This document shows, in pieces, positions 8,987 to 20,287 of a stretch of 64,000 nucleotides of DNA (positions within the stretch are counted from its first letter, which is position 1; every line of letters begins with the position of its first letter). This stretch comes from a bacterium. Its GTDB lineage: Bacteria; Bacillota; Clostridia; Lachnospirales; Lachnospiraceae. The notes beneath the pieces were generated by a model. That model made no database searches. It was not told the origin of the DNA and was given only the letters and a program-made list of their open reading frames with translations. The DNA lies in the NCBI GenBank assembly GCA_022774325.1, contig JALFNN010000083.1, forward strand, positions 48,818-112,817. The letters run 5' to 3'. Both the position numbers and the translations under genes were made by a program.

Positions 8987-9010
8987 AGGAGGACTTCGGT
9001 CCTCCTTTTT
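8987..9010 (+). terminator. terminator after trhP
   Basis: An 8-bp stem AGGAGGAC/GTCCTCCT closes a TTCG tetraloop (8995-8998) and is followed by five T residues. The opposite strand lacks a matching T-run, so it serves trhP rather than sigK. Confidence 0.92.
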
Positions 9011-9024
9011 GTATCTGAATATAA

Positions 9025-9642
9025 TCAGAAATAAGGACGGAGTTTTTCAATTGCGCCCTTCTCAATACGGGAAACGTAAGAACGCGAAATACCGAGCCGT
9101 TCAGCAATCTCACGCTGGGTGTATTCTTCATGATTGTATAGACCATATCGCATCTTCAGAACCAGCTGTTCCCGGGAAGTGAGAGCGGATTCCAGTTTAT
9201 TGTAGAGAAGCTGAATGTCATTTTTTTTCGAAATCCGTGAGCATGCATCTTCTTCTCTGGATTCCAGAATGTCATAGATCCGGATCTCGTTGCCTTCACG
9301 ATCCGTGCCCACTGGTTCGTAAAGAGAAATTTCACGATTGGTCTTGCGCTTGCTACGAAGCAGCATCAGGATCTCGTTTTGGATACATCTGCAGGCATAA
9401 GTGGCCAGCCGTGCGTTTTTTTGAGGATTAAATGTTGATACGGCCTTGATAAGGCCGATCGTCCCAACTGAGATCAAATCCTCCGGATCATCTTCCAGAT
9501 ATTGATATTTTTTCATGACATGCGCAACAAGACGAAGATTCCGTTCAATCAGAATGTGCCGGGCCTTTTGGTCACCTTCTGCATACTTGCGGAGAAAACA
9601 GGCCTCTTCTTCGGCTGTGAGAGGTGGGGGAAAGGACTTCAA
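9025..9642 (-). CDS. sigK: late mother-cell sporulation sigma factor SigK
   Basis: This sigma-70 protein of about 205 residues has regions 2 and 4 of the sporulation subgroup: NLRLVAHVMKKYQ and DLISVGTIGLIKAVSTF in region 2, and the helix-turn-helix ERLGISRSYVSRIEKGAIEKL in region 4. SigK directs coat and late mother-cell genes. Likely start is TTG at 9642, with GAGGTG six nt upstream; GTG at 9651 is an alternative. An in-frame stop five codons above the GTG rules out a Bacillus-type pro-sequence. The gene is not interrupted by a skin element. It stands alone and converges with trhP. Confidence 0.92.
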   Translation of the reverse strand: MKSFPPPLTAEEEACFLRKYAEGDQKARHILIERNLRLVAHVMKKYQYLEDDPEDLISVGTIGLIKAVSTFNPQKNARLATYACRCIQNEILMLLRSKRKTNREISLYEPVGTDREGNEIRIYDILESREEDACSRISKKNDIQLLYNKLESALTSREQLVLKMRYGLYNHEEYTQREIAERLGISRSYVSRIEKGAIEKLRPYF

Positions 9643-9669
9643 AAGCAGCACCTCACAGAGTAGTTATTA

Positions 9670-9698
9670 TAGTGTATGCGGGGACAAATCTGAGCGTG
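9670..9698 (-). promoter_or_regulatory. sporulation-type (SigE/SigK-like) promoter for sigK
   Basis: On the minus strand, CATACACTA (9670-9678) matches the SigK -10 pattern CATANNNTA and resembles the SigE -10. A CACG box (9695-9698) lies 17 nt upstream, where SigK promoters carry AC. Transcription would begin just upstream of the GAGGTG binding site. Confidence 0.55.
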
Positions 9699-9723
9699 CA
9701 TTTCCGAAAAAAGATTTCCGGCA

Positions 9724-9752
9724 TTGACAAAACGGATGATTTCCGATATGAT
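9724..9752 (+). promoter_or_regulatory. sigma-A promoter for the comM-dprA-topA operon
   Basis: A perfect TTGACA (9724-9729) and TATGAT (9747-9752) are separated by 17 nt. The predicted transcript has a leader of about 110 nt. Confidence 0.82.
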
Positions 9753-9799
9753 GGGGATACATTTTCTAAAGGATTTCGGTTTTCTTTTAGCAAATCAAA

Positions 9800-9857
9800 G
9801 TGACGATCCGTCACAACATTTTCAGAAAAGATTTTTGTACTTTTACCGTCAGGTAAA
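9800..9857 (+). promoter_or_regulatory. two inverted repeats in the comM leader
   Basis: GTGACG-atc-CGTCAC (9800-9814) and TTTACC-gtca-GGTAAA (9842-9857) lie in the untranslated leader. The second reaches into the AAAGGAG ribosome binding site. They may be RNA hairpins or, for the first, a protein operator; no known motif was recognised. Confidence 0.4.
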
Positions 9858-9868
9858 GGAGAATTTTC

Positions 9869-11404
9869 ATGGGATTTTATACAATTTTATCAGCATCGAT
9901 TCAGGGAATCAAAGTTGAAATGATTCAGGTTGAGGTAGATGTGGGGAATGGTCTTCCGGTATTTCATATGGTGGGTTTCCTGGCTTCTGAGGTGAAAGAG
10001 GCGGCAGAACGTGTACGAACGGCTCTGAAAAATACAGGGTTTATGATCCCGGCGAGGAAGGTGGTCGTGAATTTGTCGCCTGCCAATGTAAGAAAAAGAG
10101 GAACAGCGTTTGACCTTCCGATTGCGCTTGGCGTACTCATGGCACTTCAGATCCTGCCCGGAAACAGGCTGAAGAATGCACTGGTGGTTGGAGAACTGGG
10201 ATTGGACGGAAGTGTTCGCAGGACAGAAGGAATTCTCGCAATTGTAGCGGAGGCAAAAGAAAGAGGAATCAGGTTCTGCATTGTACCGGAAGAAAACATG
10301 AAAGAGGCGGTATTGATCCAGGGAATTCATATTCTGGGCGTCAAGACACTGGCGGAGGTCTGCGAGTGGGCCAAAGGGCACAACTGTGCAGTCACAGAAG
10401 CGGATTTTACGTCTGATTTTGTTCATGAGGTACAAAAAGCGGACATAGATTATAGTGACATTCAGGGACAGGAGATCATGAAAAGGGCGGCGCTTGTGGC
10501 TGTAGCTGGAAATCATAATCTGCTTTTTATCGGTCCTCCGGGGGCAGGAAAAACGATGGTTGCCAAACGAATCCCGACGATCCTGCCGGGTCTGACCAGA
10601 GAGGAAAGTCTGGAAATCACCAGGATTTATAGTATTGCCGGACAGATCGAAGGGGAGAATCCGCTGATTACAAAGCGTCCTTTTCGGGAGGTTCATCATT
10701 CGGTGACCCGGGCAGCTCTGATCGGCGGAGGAATGATCCCTTCGCCGGGAGAAGTGACGCTGGCACATGGAGGTGTGCTGTTTTTGGATGAATTGCCGGA
10801 GTTTTCACGCACGGCACTGGAAGCACTTCGACAGCCCCTTGAGGAAAAATGCGTCCATATCGCCAGAAATCAAGGGATTTATTCGTTCCCGGCCGATTTT
10901 ATGTTGGTGGCGGCGATGAATCCGTGTCCCTGCGGATTTTATCCGGATCTGGATAAATGCTCCTGCTCCCTGTCACAGGTGCAGAAATATCTGGGAAAGA
11001 TCAGCCAGCCGTTTCTGGACAGACTGGATGTCTGTGTGGAAGCGGCGAAGGTGGAGTATGATGTACTTGTGGGAAAACAGGAAGAATGTACTTCGGAAAA
11101 AATGAGAAAAAAGGCGGAAGAGGCGAGAAAAATACAGAAAGAGCGGTTTAAGGACTTGCCAATTGCAACAAACTCGCAGATGCGTAAAGAAGAAATAGAA
11201 CAGTTCTGCCGCCTGGACAGCCGGGGAGAATCCCTGATGCGACAGGCATATGATGCGCTGCATCTGACGGCAAGGAGTTATTACAAAATTCTGAAAGTGG
11301 CACGAACGATCGCGGATCTGGAAGGAGCGGAAGTGGTTGAAGAAGGACATCTGGGAGAAGCGATCGGGTACAGGATGATGGATAAGAAATATTGGGTTTG
11401 TTAG
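9869..11404 (+). CDS. comM: YifB/ComM family Mg-chelatase-like AAA+ ATPase
   Basis: The 511-residue protein has an N-terminal ChlI-fold/Lon-like domain (about 1-170), an AAA+ core with Walker A GPPGAGKT (222-229) and Walker B GVLFLDE (302-308), and a C-terminal Mg-chelatase subdomain containing the cysteine-rich segment NPCPCGFYPD. ComM proteins are hexameric helicases promoting branch migration during natural transformation and recombination. The start has AAAGGAG 7 nt upstream. It is followed 10 nt later by dprA, which supports a role in DNA uptake or recombination. Whether this species is transformable cannot be judged here. Confidence 0.93.
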   Translation: MGFYTILSASIQGIKVEMIQVEVDVGNGLPVFHMVGFLASEVKEAAERVRTALKNTGFMIPARKVVVNLSPANVRKRGTAFDLPIALGVLMALQILPGNRLKNALVVGELGLDGSVRRTEGILAIVAEAKERGIRFCIVPEENMKEAVLIQGIHILGVKTLAEVCEWAKGHNCAVTEADFTSDFVHEVQKADIDYSDIQGQEIMKRAALVAVAGNHNLLFIGPPGAGKTMVAKRIPTILPGLTREESLEITRIYSIAGQIEGENPLITKRPFREVHHSVTRAALIGGGMIPSPGEVTLAHGGVLFLDELPEFSRTALEALRQPLEEKCVHIARNQGIYSFPADFMLVAAMNPCPCGFYPDLDKCSCSLSQVQKYLGKISQPFLDRLDVCVEAAKVEYDVLVGKQEECTSEKMRKKAEEARKIQKERFKDLPIATNSQMRKEEIEQFCRLDSRGESLMRQAYDALHLTARSYYKILKVARTIADLEGAEVVEEGHLGEAIGYRMMDKKYWVC

Positions 11405-11414
11405 GAGAAGAAAA

Positions 11415-12521
11415 ATGACAGAATTGTGGCAGGAATACTATCTGGCGAATATATCAGAAATTAGGCCTGGGAAAAAGCGGAATTGGGCGGATCGGGGAAT
11501 ATCTGCTGAATTTTTATATAATATAGAAGAAATCAGTGAAAAAGAGCGCATCATGGCCGGAATCACAGAGGAAGAAAAGCGGATCCTTATGGAAAGCAGG
11601 AAGAGTAAGAACTGGAAGGAAGAGCTGGAAAAACTGGAAGAAAGAGGAATTCATTTCCTTGCGTGGGACAGTGACAGGTATCCCGGACGGTTGAAGGAGC
11701 TTACAGGTATGCCATATGGGCTATACGTAAAAGGTGAGCTCCCGGAGGAGAATCGAACAAGTGTCGCAATCGTAGGTGCCAGAAGATGCAGTGCCTACGG
11801 CGAGAAGATGACATTGCAGTATTCGGAAATACTGGCAGAGGCAGGCGCACAGATCATCAGTGGGATGGCACTGGGAATCGACGGGGCAGCACACAGAGGA
11901 GCGTTATCTTCCGGCGGTAAGACCTTTGCCGTACTAGGATGCGGAGTGGATTTGTGTTATCCAAGAGAGCACAAAGGACTCTATACAGATTTGTCTGTGA
12001 AGGGAGGAATCCTGTCGGAATATCCGCCCGGTACACCGCCTCTTGCCAATCATTTTCCGGCGCGAAACCGTCTCATCAGCGGCCTTGCGGATGTGGTGCT
12101 CGTGATGGAGGCAAAAGAAAAAAGTGGATCACTGATTACTGCGGACTTGGCATTGGAGCAGGGAAGAGATATTTTTGCACTTCCCGGACCCGCTGACAGT
12201 CCTCTCAGCAAAGGCTGTCACCGACTCATAGATCAGGGGGCAGGAATCCTTCTTGACCCGGAAGAACTGTGTGAACAACTTCACATGATTCCGAAAAATA
12301 AGAAAAACGGAATGGCTCAAAATAACCATAAAAATAAAATAATGCTTGAAACTGAAGAGGATTTGGTGTATAGTAAGTGCGATTTGTTCCCGAGAAGCAG
12401 AGAGGAGATCCGAAGGCTCACCGGACTTGCTCCGGAAGAATTATCAAGGATTCTGCTCTCGCTTGAATTAAAAGGGTACATATCAGAACGGTCGAAAAAT
12501 TATTATTTCAGACGAATATAG
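11415..12521 (+). CDS. dprA: DNA-processing protein DprA
   Basis: DprA binds incoming single-stranded DNA and loads RecA during transformation. The Rossmann-like core starts with VAIVGARRCSAYG at about residue 116 and contains GMALGIDGAAHRGAL and NRLISGLADVVLVMEA. A winged-helix region at about 305-368 resembles DML1-type tails. At 368 residues the length is normal. AGGAG lies 6 nt before the ATG. It is followed 28 nt later by topA, the common dprA-topA order of Firmicutes. Confidence 0.94.
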   Translation: MTELWQEYYLANISEIRPGKKRNWADRGISAEFLYNIEEISEKERIMAGITEEEKRILMESRKSKNWKEELEKLEERGIHFLAWDSDRYPGRLKELTGMPYGLYVKGELPEENRTSVAIVGARRCSAYGEKMTLQYSEILAEAGAQIISGMALGIDGAAHRGALSSGGKTFAVLGCGVDLCYPREHKGLYTDLSVKGGILSEYPPGTPPLANHFPARNRLISGLADVVLVMEAKEKSGSLITADLALEQGRDIFALPGPADSPLSKGCHRLIDQGAGILLDPEELCEQLHMIPKNKKNGMAQNNHKNKIMLETEEDLVYSKCDLFPRSREEIRRLTGLAPEELSRILLSLELKGYISERSKNYYFRRI

Positions 12522-12549
12522 ATTGCAGTGACAGGCATGGAGGAGTATT

Positions 12550-14616
12550 ATGGCACGTTATCTCGTAATTGTGGAATCACCTACAAAAGTGAAAACCATT
12601 AAGAAGTTCCTTGGCAGCAACTATGTGGTGGTTGCGTCTAACGGGCATGTAAGAGATTTACCGAAGAGTCAGATGGGGATTGACATTGAACATGATTTTG
12701 AACCAAAATATATCACCATTCGGGGAAAGGGTGAAATTCTTGCAAATCTTCGAAAGGAAGTAAAGAAAGCGGATAAGATTTATCTTGCAACTGACCCGGA
12801 CCGGGAAGGAGAGGCGATCTCCTGGCATTTGATGAAAGCATTGAAGCTTGAAGATAAGAAAGTATACCGGATCAGTTTTAATGAGATCACAAAGAGTGCG
12901 GTGAAAGCATCTTTGAAAAATGCGCGCGAGATCGACATGGATCTTGTGGATGCACAGCAGGCAAGGCGTGTGCTGGATCGAATCGTGGGATATAAGATCA
13001 GTCCGCTTCTCTGGGCAAAGGTGAAACGGGGACTGAGCGCAGGACGTGTACAGTCTGTGGCACTTCGTATCATTGCGGACCGGGAGGAAGAAATCAACTC
13101 CTTTATTCCGGAAGAGTACTGGACGCTGGATGCGATCCTGAATGTCAAGGGGGAGAAGAAGCCCCTTACAGCGAAGTTCTATGGGACAAAAGACGAGAAA
13201 ATGGTGATTCATAACAAGGAAGAACTGAATCAGATTCTAGCAGGATTGGATGGCGTGCGTTATGAAGTGACCGACGTGAAACGGGGCGAGCGAATCAAGA
13301 AAGCACCGCTTCCGTTTACCACCAGTACCCTGCAGCAGGAAGCTTCCAAAGCCCTGAATTTTGCAACATCTAAAACCATGCGGATCGCACAGCAGTTATA
13401 CGAAGGCGTGGATATCAAGGGCAGCGGTACGACCGGCCTTATCACGTATCTGCGTACGGATTCTACCCGTATCTCAGAAGAAGCAGATGCAAGTGTGAAG
13501 GCATACATCGGTGAAGTGTACGGAGAACAGTATGTTACACAGGTAGAAGAGACGAAGAAATCAGACGGGAAGAATATTCAGGATGCTCATGAGGCGATTC
13601 GTCCTTCTGATGTGACCAGGACCCCTGCATCGGTGAAGGACTCTCTGTCCAGAGATCAGTTCCGACTGTATCAGCTGATCTGGAAGCGGTTTGTTGCCAG
13701 CAGAATGCAGCCGGCCAGATATGAGACGACATCGATCCGGATCGGAGCAGGTGACTATCGTTTTGCAGTGTCTGCTTCCAAGGTGGTATTTGAAGGTTTC
13801 CGCCTGGTTTATGTGGAAAGCGATGAAGAGAAAGAAGGAAGCAATATCCTTGTAAAAGGACTGGATGAGAATTCGGTTCTTACGCATGAATCGTTTGACT
13901 ATAAGCAGCATTTCACTCAGCCGCCTGCGCATTTTACAGAAGCGGCTTTGGTTAAGACGCTGGAGGAGTTGGGGATTGGAAGACCAAGTACCTATGCTCC
14001 GACAATCTCCACAATCATTTCCAGAAGATATGTTGCGAAGGAGAACCGGAATCTGTACATGACAGAGCTGGGAGAAGTAGTCAATAATATGATGAAAAAA
14101 TCTTTCAGCAGTATCGTAGATGTGAATTTCACAGCTTATATGGAAGGACTTCTTGATATGATTGCAGAAGGCAAGGTAGAATGGAAGACTGTGATCCGCA
14201 ATTTCTATCCGGATCTGGAAGAAGCAGTGGAAAAGGCGGAAAAAGAACTGGATACCGTGAAGATCGAGGACGAGGTTACGGATGTTGTGTGTGAAGAATG
14301 CGGACGCAACATGGTGATCAAATACGGACCACACGGAAAGTTCCTGGCCTGCCCCGGATTCCCGGAATGTAAAAATACAAAGCCGTATCTTGAGAAAATC
14401 GGCGTTGCATGTCCGAAATGCGGCAAAGACATTGTGCTGCGCAAGACTAAGAAAGGCAGAAAATATTACGGATGCGAGGATAATCCGGAATGTGATTTCA
14501 TGTCATGGCAAAAACCGTCCACGGAAAAATGTCCAAAATGCGGAAGCTATATGGTGGAAAAAGGAAATAAACTGGTGTGCGGTGACGAACATTGCGGTTA
14601 TGTAAAAAATAAATAG
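12550..14616 (+). CDS. topA: DNA topoisomerase I
   Basis: Type IA topoisomerase that relaxes negative supercoils. Seen in 688 residues: TOPRIM domain with Glu9 and DPDRE at 82-86, the active-site tyrosine Tyr300 in ITYLRTDSTR, and three C-terminal four-cysteine zinc modules (from about 579, 617 and 660: CEECG, CPKCG and CPKCG). Length and module count are typical of clostridial TopA. GGAGG precedes the ATG. The downstream order topA-codY lacks the trmFO, xerC and hslVU genes found between them in Bacillus. Confidence 0.97.
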   Translation: MARYLVIVESPTKVKTIKKFLGSNYVVVASNGHVRDLPKSQMGIDIEHDFEPKYITIRGKGEILANLRKEVKKADKIYLATDPDREGEAISWHLMKALKLEDKKVYRISFNEITKSAVKASLKNAREIDMDLVDAQQARRVLDRIVGYKISPLLWAKVKRGLSAGRVQSVALRIIADREEEINSFIPEEYWTLDAILNVKGEKKPLTAKFYGTKDEKMVIHNKEELNQILAGLDGVRYEVTDVKRGERIKKAPLPFTTSTLQQEASKALNFATSKTMRIAQQLYEGVDIKGSGTTGLITYLRTDSTRISEEADASVKAYIGEVYGEQYVTQVEETKKSDGKNIQDAHEAIRPSDVTRTPASVKDSLSRDQFRLYQLIWKRFVASRMQPARYETTSIRIGAGDYRFAVSASKVVFEGFRLVYVESDEEKEGSNILVKGLDENSVLTHESFDYKQHFTQPPAHFTEAALVKTLEELGIGRPSTYAPTISTIISRRYVAKENRNLYMTELGEVVNNMMKKSFSSIVDVNFTAYMEGLLDMIAEGKVEWKTVIRNFYPDLEEAVEKAEKELDTVKIEDEVTDVVCEECGRNMVIKYGPHGKFLACPGFPECKNTKPYLEKIGVACPKCGKDIVLRKTKKGRKYYGCEDNPECDFMSWQKPSTEKCPKCGSYMVEKGNKLVCGDEHCGYVKNK

Positions 14617-14624
14617 GAAATTCA

Positions 14625-14653
14625 TTGAGTTCTTGCGAATTGTATGATAATAT
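14625..14653 (+). promoter_or_regulatory. predicted codY promoter
   Basis: TTGAGT (14625-14630), 17-nt spacer, TAATAT (14648-14653). The TTG is an in-frame upstream start for codY on paper but is better explained as the -35 box. Confidence 0.5.
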
Positions 14654-14662
14654 AGTTTTGCA

Positions 14663-14684
14663 CACAAATTTTTCGCTATTTGTG
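14663..14684 (+). promoter_or_regulatory. inverted repeat at the predicted codY transcription start
   Basis: CACAAAT (14663-14669) and ATTTGTG (14678-14684) form a 7-bp dyad with an 8-nt spacer, about 10 nt below the -10 box. It could be an operator or a 5' hairpin. The centre is AT-rich but matches the CodY consensus poorly. Confidence 0.4.
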
Positions 14685-14750
14685 CGAATAATTTCTACAA
14701 TAGCCGATGGAGAGGAAAAACCAGAGGTGCAATGCTTTTTGGAGGATAAA

Positions 14751-15533
14751 ATGAGCGTACAATTATTGGATAAAACTAGAAAAATAAACAAATTGCTGCA
14801 CAATAATAATTCCAGCAAAGTTGTGTTTAATGACATTTGTGAGGTGCTGACAGAGATTCTTCTGTCCAACGTGCTTGTGGTAAGTAAAAAAGGAAAAGTG
14901 TTGGGAGTCAGTGCTTGTCCGGGCGTTCCGGAGATTAAAGAACTTCTGAAGGGAGAGGTCGGCGGACACATTGACGAGATGCTGAATGAGCGTCTCCTGA
15001 ATATCCTTTCCACGAAAGAGAATGTCAATCTTCAGACACTAGGTTTTACACCGGAGATTGTGAAAGGGTATCAGGCGATCATTACTCCGATCGATATTGC
15101 GGGAGAGAGGCTTGGAAGTCTGTTCATTTACAAGAAAGATGCCTTGTATGAGATTGATGATATTATTCTCAGTGAATACGGTACAACAGTCGTGGGACTT
15201 GAGATGCTTCGCTCTGTGAATGAAGAAAGCGCTGAGGAGACCAGAAAGGAACAGATCGTACAATCCGCAATCAGTACTTTATCATTTTCTGAATTGGAAG
15301 CAATCATACACATTTTCGAAGAACTTGACGGCATGGAAGGAATTCTGGTTGCAAGCAAGATTGCTGACCGGGTGGGAATTACCCGTTCCGTGATCGTAAA
15401 TGCACTTCGTAAGTTTGAAAGTGCGGGCGTGATCGAATCCAGATCTTCCGGTATGAAAGGTACTTATATCAAAGTCGTGAACGATTATGTTTTCAAAGAA
15501 TTGGACAAGATCAAAAGAGAAAAAATGAAATAG
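14751..15533 (+). CDS. codY: GTP- and branched-chain amino acid-sensing global regulator CodY
   Basis: CodY is a pleiotropic repressor active when GTP and branched-chain amino acids are plentiful. The 260-residue product starts MSVQLLDKTRKINKLL, has the GAF-type ligand domain at about 1-155, and ends in a winged helix with ASKIADRVGITRSVIVNALR, the nearly invariant CodY recognition helix. GGAGG is 6 nt before the ATG at 14751. The reading frame is open 42 codons further upstream, but those residues are not CodY-like. It is monocistronic, between its own promoter and a strong terminator. Confidence 0.97.
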   Translation: MSVQLLDKTRKINKLLHNNNSSKVVFNDICEVLTEILLSNVLVVSKKGKVLGVSACPGVPEIKELLKGEVGGHIDEMLNERLLNILSTKENVNLQTLGFTPEIVKGYQAIITPIDIAGERLGSLFIYKKDALYEIDDIILSEYGTTVVGLEMLRSVNEESAEETRKEQIVQSAISTLSFSELEAIIHIFEELDGMEGILVASKIADRVGITRSVIVNALRKFESAGVIESRSSGMKGTYIKVVNDYVFKELDKIKREKMK

Positions 15534-15547
15534 AAAACAGAAGAGAA

Positions 15548-15574
15548 GGGTATCAGGAGTCTGATACCCTTTTT
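15548..15574 (+). terminator. codY terminator
   Basis: A perfect 9-bp stem GGGTATCAG/CTGATACCC with a 4-nt loop (15557-15560) is followed by five T residues. Confidence 0.93.
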
Positions 15575-15615
15575 ATCTCTCATTAACATAGATCACAATG
15601 AAAGGAGAAAGAAAA

Positions 15616-15921
15616 ATGTACGACGGAGACAGAGCGGTCATTTCGATGATCCACAATTATCTCGAAGGCGGAAAGCAGGACGAGACGGTTTACAAATGCA
15701 CAGTGATCGAGTATCAGAAAGAGATGGAGCAGCTTCATCTGCGGATGAGCACGGGAGAAATAACCGATATTTCTCTGGATGCAGTCTATGAATGCCGGAT
15801 TCAGACCCTGAAAGGGGAAGCCGTCTGCAAAGGCGTGATCAAAGAGCGGTATGAGAACAGAGCCGGAATGATCTTGATTTTTCAGATTGTCAATGGATTT
15901 TATGAAATAAATATAAAGTAA
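15616..15921 (+). CDS. conserved protein of unknown function, 101 aa
   Basis: Not confidently recognised. A soluble 101-residue protein starting MYDGDRAVISMIHNYLEGG, followed by alternating strands (KCTVIEYQKEMEQLHLRM, YECRIQTLKG, GMILIFQIVNGFYEINI) that suggest a beta-barrel. The pattern recalls the N-terminal domain of PilZ/YcgR-type proteins, but this is weak. AAAGGAG is 8 nt before this ATG and overlaps an earlier in-frame ATG at 15598, so the later start is preferred. No signal peptide or membrane segment. It lies alone between the codY terminator and the groESL promoter. Confidence 0.72.
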   Translation: MYDGDRAVISMIHNYLEGGKQDETVYKCTVIEYQKEMEQLHLRMSTGEITDISLDAVYECRIQTLKGEAVCKGVIKERYENRAGMILIFQIVNGFYEINIK

Positions 15922-15943
15922 TTATAAAATTAAAAAAGGCATG

Positions 15944-15972
15944 TTGACAAATAGAAGTCGCAGTGCTATTTT
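15944..15972 (+). promoter_or_regulatory. groESL promoter
   Basis: A perfect TTGACA (15944-15949), 17-nt spacer, TATTTT (15967-15972). The CIRCE operator starts 15 nt downstream. Confidence 0.8.
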
Positions 15973-15987
15973 ATATCTAGACAGTTT

Positions 15988-16014
15988 TTAGCACTCAAAT
16001 TTAATGAGTGCTAA
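15988..16014 (+). promoter_or_regulatory. CIRCE operator (HrcA binding site)
   Basis: TTAGCACTC (15988-15996), nine-nt spacer, GAGTGCTAA (16006-16014): an exact match to the CIRCE inverted repeat, in the leader of groES. This predicts heat-shock control by HrcA, whose gene is not in the window. Confidence 0.97.
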
Positions 16015-16042
16015 CAAAAATAGAAATCAAGGAGGAATTACA

Positions 16043-18006
<1,964 letters not shown>

Positions 18007-18035
18007 TTCCCGTTTTGAATTATTTGTGAATTTTG

Positions 18036-18066
18036 AAAACTCCTCGTAAAGAGGAGTTTTCTTTTT
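18036..18066 (+). terminator. groESL terminator
   Basis: A perfect 10-bp stem AAAACTCCTC/GAGGAGTTTT (18036-18045 with 18051-18060) with a 5-nt loop and a CTTTTT tail. Confidence 0.9.
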
Positions 18067-18121
18067 GTAGGAAAAGTGATACAATGATAGAAATATACAA
18101 AAGGAAATTTGGAGGTAAGAT

Positions 18122-18610
18122 ATGGGTGATTATTATACCGAACAACTTGTGAAGCGGAACGCCCCCGCAAGCACGATTCTTGCAAAAGCAGCACTGATTT
18201 TGCTTACGGTTGCTTCAGTTGGGCTTGTTTTGATCATTCCGGTTGCTATCATTGCACCAATTATTTTGATTTGTCTGGACGTTTTCTTATTCCGCAGTAT
18301 GGATGTGGAATTTGAATATCTGTTTGTCAACGGCGCTCTTGATATCGACAAGATTATGGCAAAGTCCCGCAGAAAAAAGGTTTTCACGATGGAATTAAAT
18401 GAGATGGAAGTTCTTGCACAGGCAGGTTCAGCAGAACTTAGACCGTATCAGGGACTTAAGACAGTGGATTTCAGCTCTGGAAACCGGGATGCAAAGCAGT
18501 ACGAGATGGTGATCGTTCAGAAGGGTGAAAAGAAGAGAGTGGTTTTTGAACCGAATTCAACGATTCTGGAAGGAATGAAGATGCTTGCACCTAGAAAAGT
18601 TTTTGTTTAG
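18122..18610 (+). CDS. membrane protein of unknown function (DUF6106-like)
   Basis: A 162-residue protein with two closely spaced membrane segments at about 22-40 and 42-60 and a cytosolic beta-rich C-terminal half. The start has TTGGAGG 7 nt upstream. The sequence resembles small two-span proteins annotated as DUF6106 in Lachnospiraceae; that assignment is from memory and tentative. It lies alone between the groEL terminator and the guaB promoter, and no function can be offered. Confidence 0.8.
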   Translation: MGDYYTEQLVKRNAPASTILAKAALILLTVASVGLVLIIPVAIIAPIILICLDVFLFRSMDVEFEYLFVNGALDIDKIMAKSRRKKVFTMELNEMEVLAQAGSAELRPYQGLKTVDFSSGNRDAKQYEMVIVQKGEKKRVVFEPNSTILEGMKMLAPRKVFV

Positions 18611-18612
18611 GG

Positions 18613-18642
18613 TTGACACAAGTGTAACATGTATTGTATGAT
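18613..18642 (+). promoter_or_regulatory. guaB promoter
   Basis: A perfect TTGACA (18613-18618), 18-nt spacer, TATGAT (18637-18642), immediately after the preceding stop codon. The short leader leaves no room for a riboswitch. Confidence 0.78.
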
Positions 18643-18651
18643 AGCAGTTAA

Positions 18652-20142
<1,491 letters not shown>

Positions 20143-20147
20143 AATGA

Positions 20148-20177
20148 GATGCCTCGGTGATGCCGGGGCATCTTTTA
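20148..20177 (+). terminator. guaB terminator
   Basis: A 10-bp stem with one T-G pair (20148-20157 with 20163-20172), 5-nt loop and a TTTT tail. Confidence 0.85.
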
Positions 20178-20287
20178 TGTCTGTGCGTCAAAGGCTTAAG
20201 AAAAAAATAATGAAATATTCTGCTTTTGTTCGAAGGAAATATGGTAAAGTAAAAGAATGAAGCTATAGAAAAAAGGTAGGGGCAGGA

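Noticed and set aside
9724..9918. Short open frame upstream of comM
   Set aside because: Its start is the TTG of a perfect TTGACA box, it overlaps the comM start out of frame, and it has no ribosome binding site.
14625..14750. N-terminal extension of CodY
   Set aside because: The frame is open, but the residues are not CodY-like and GGAGG is placed for the ATG at 14751; the TTG is better read as part of the -35 box.
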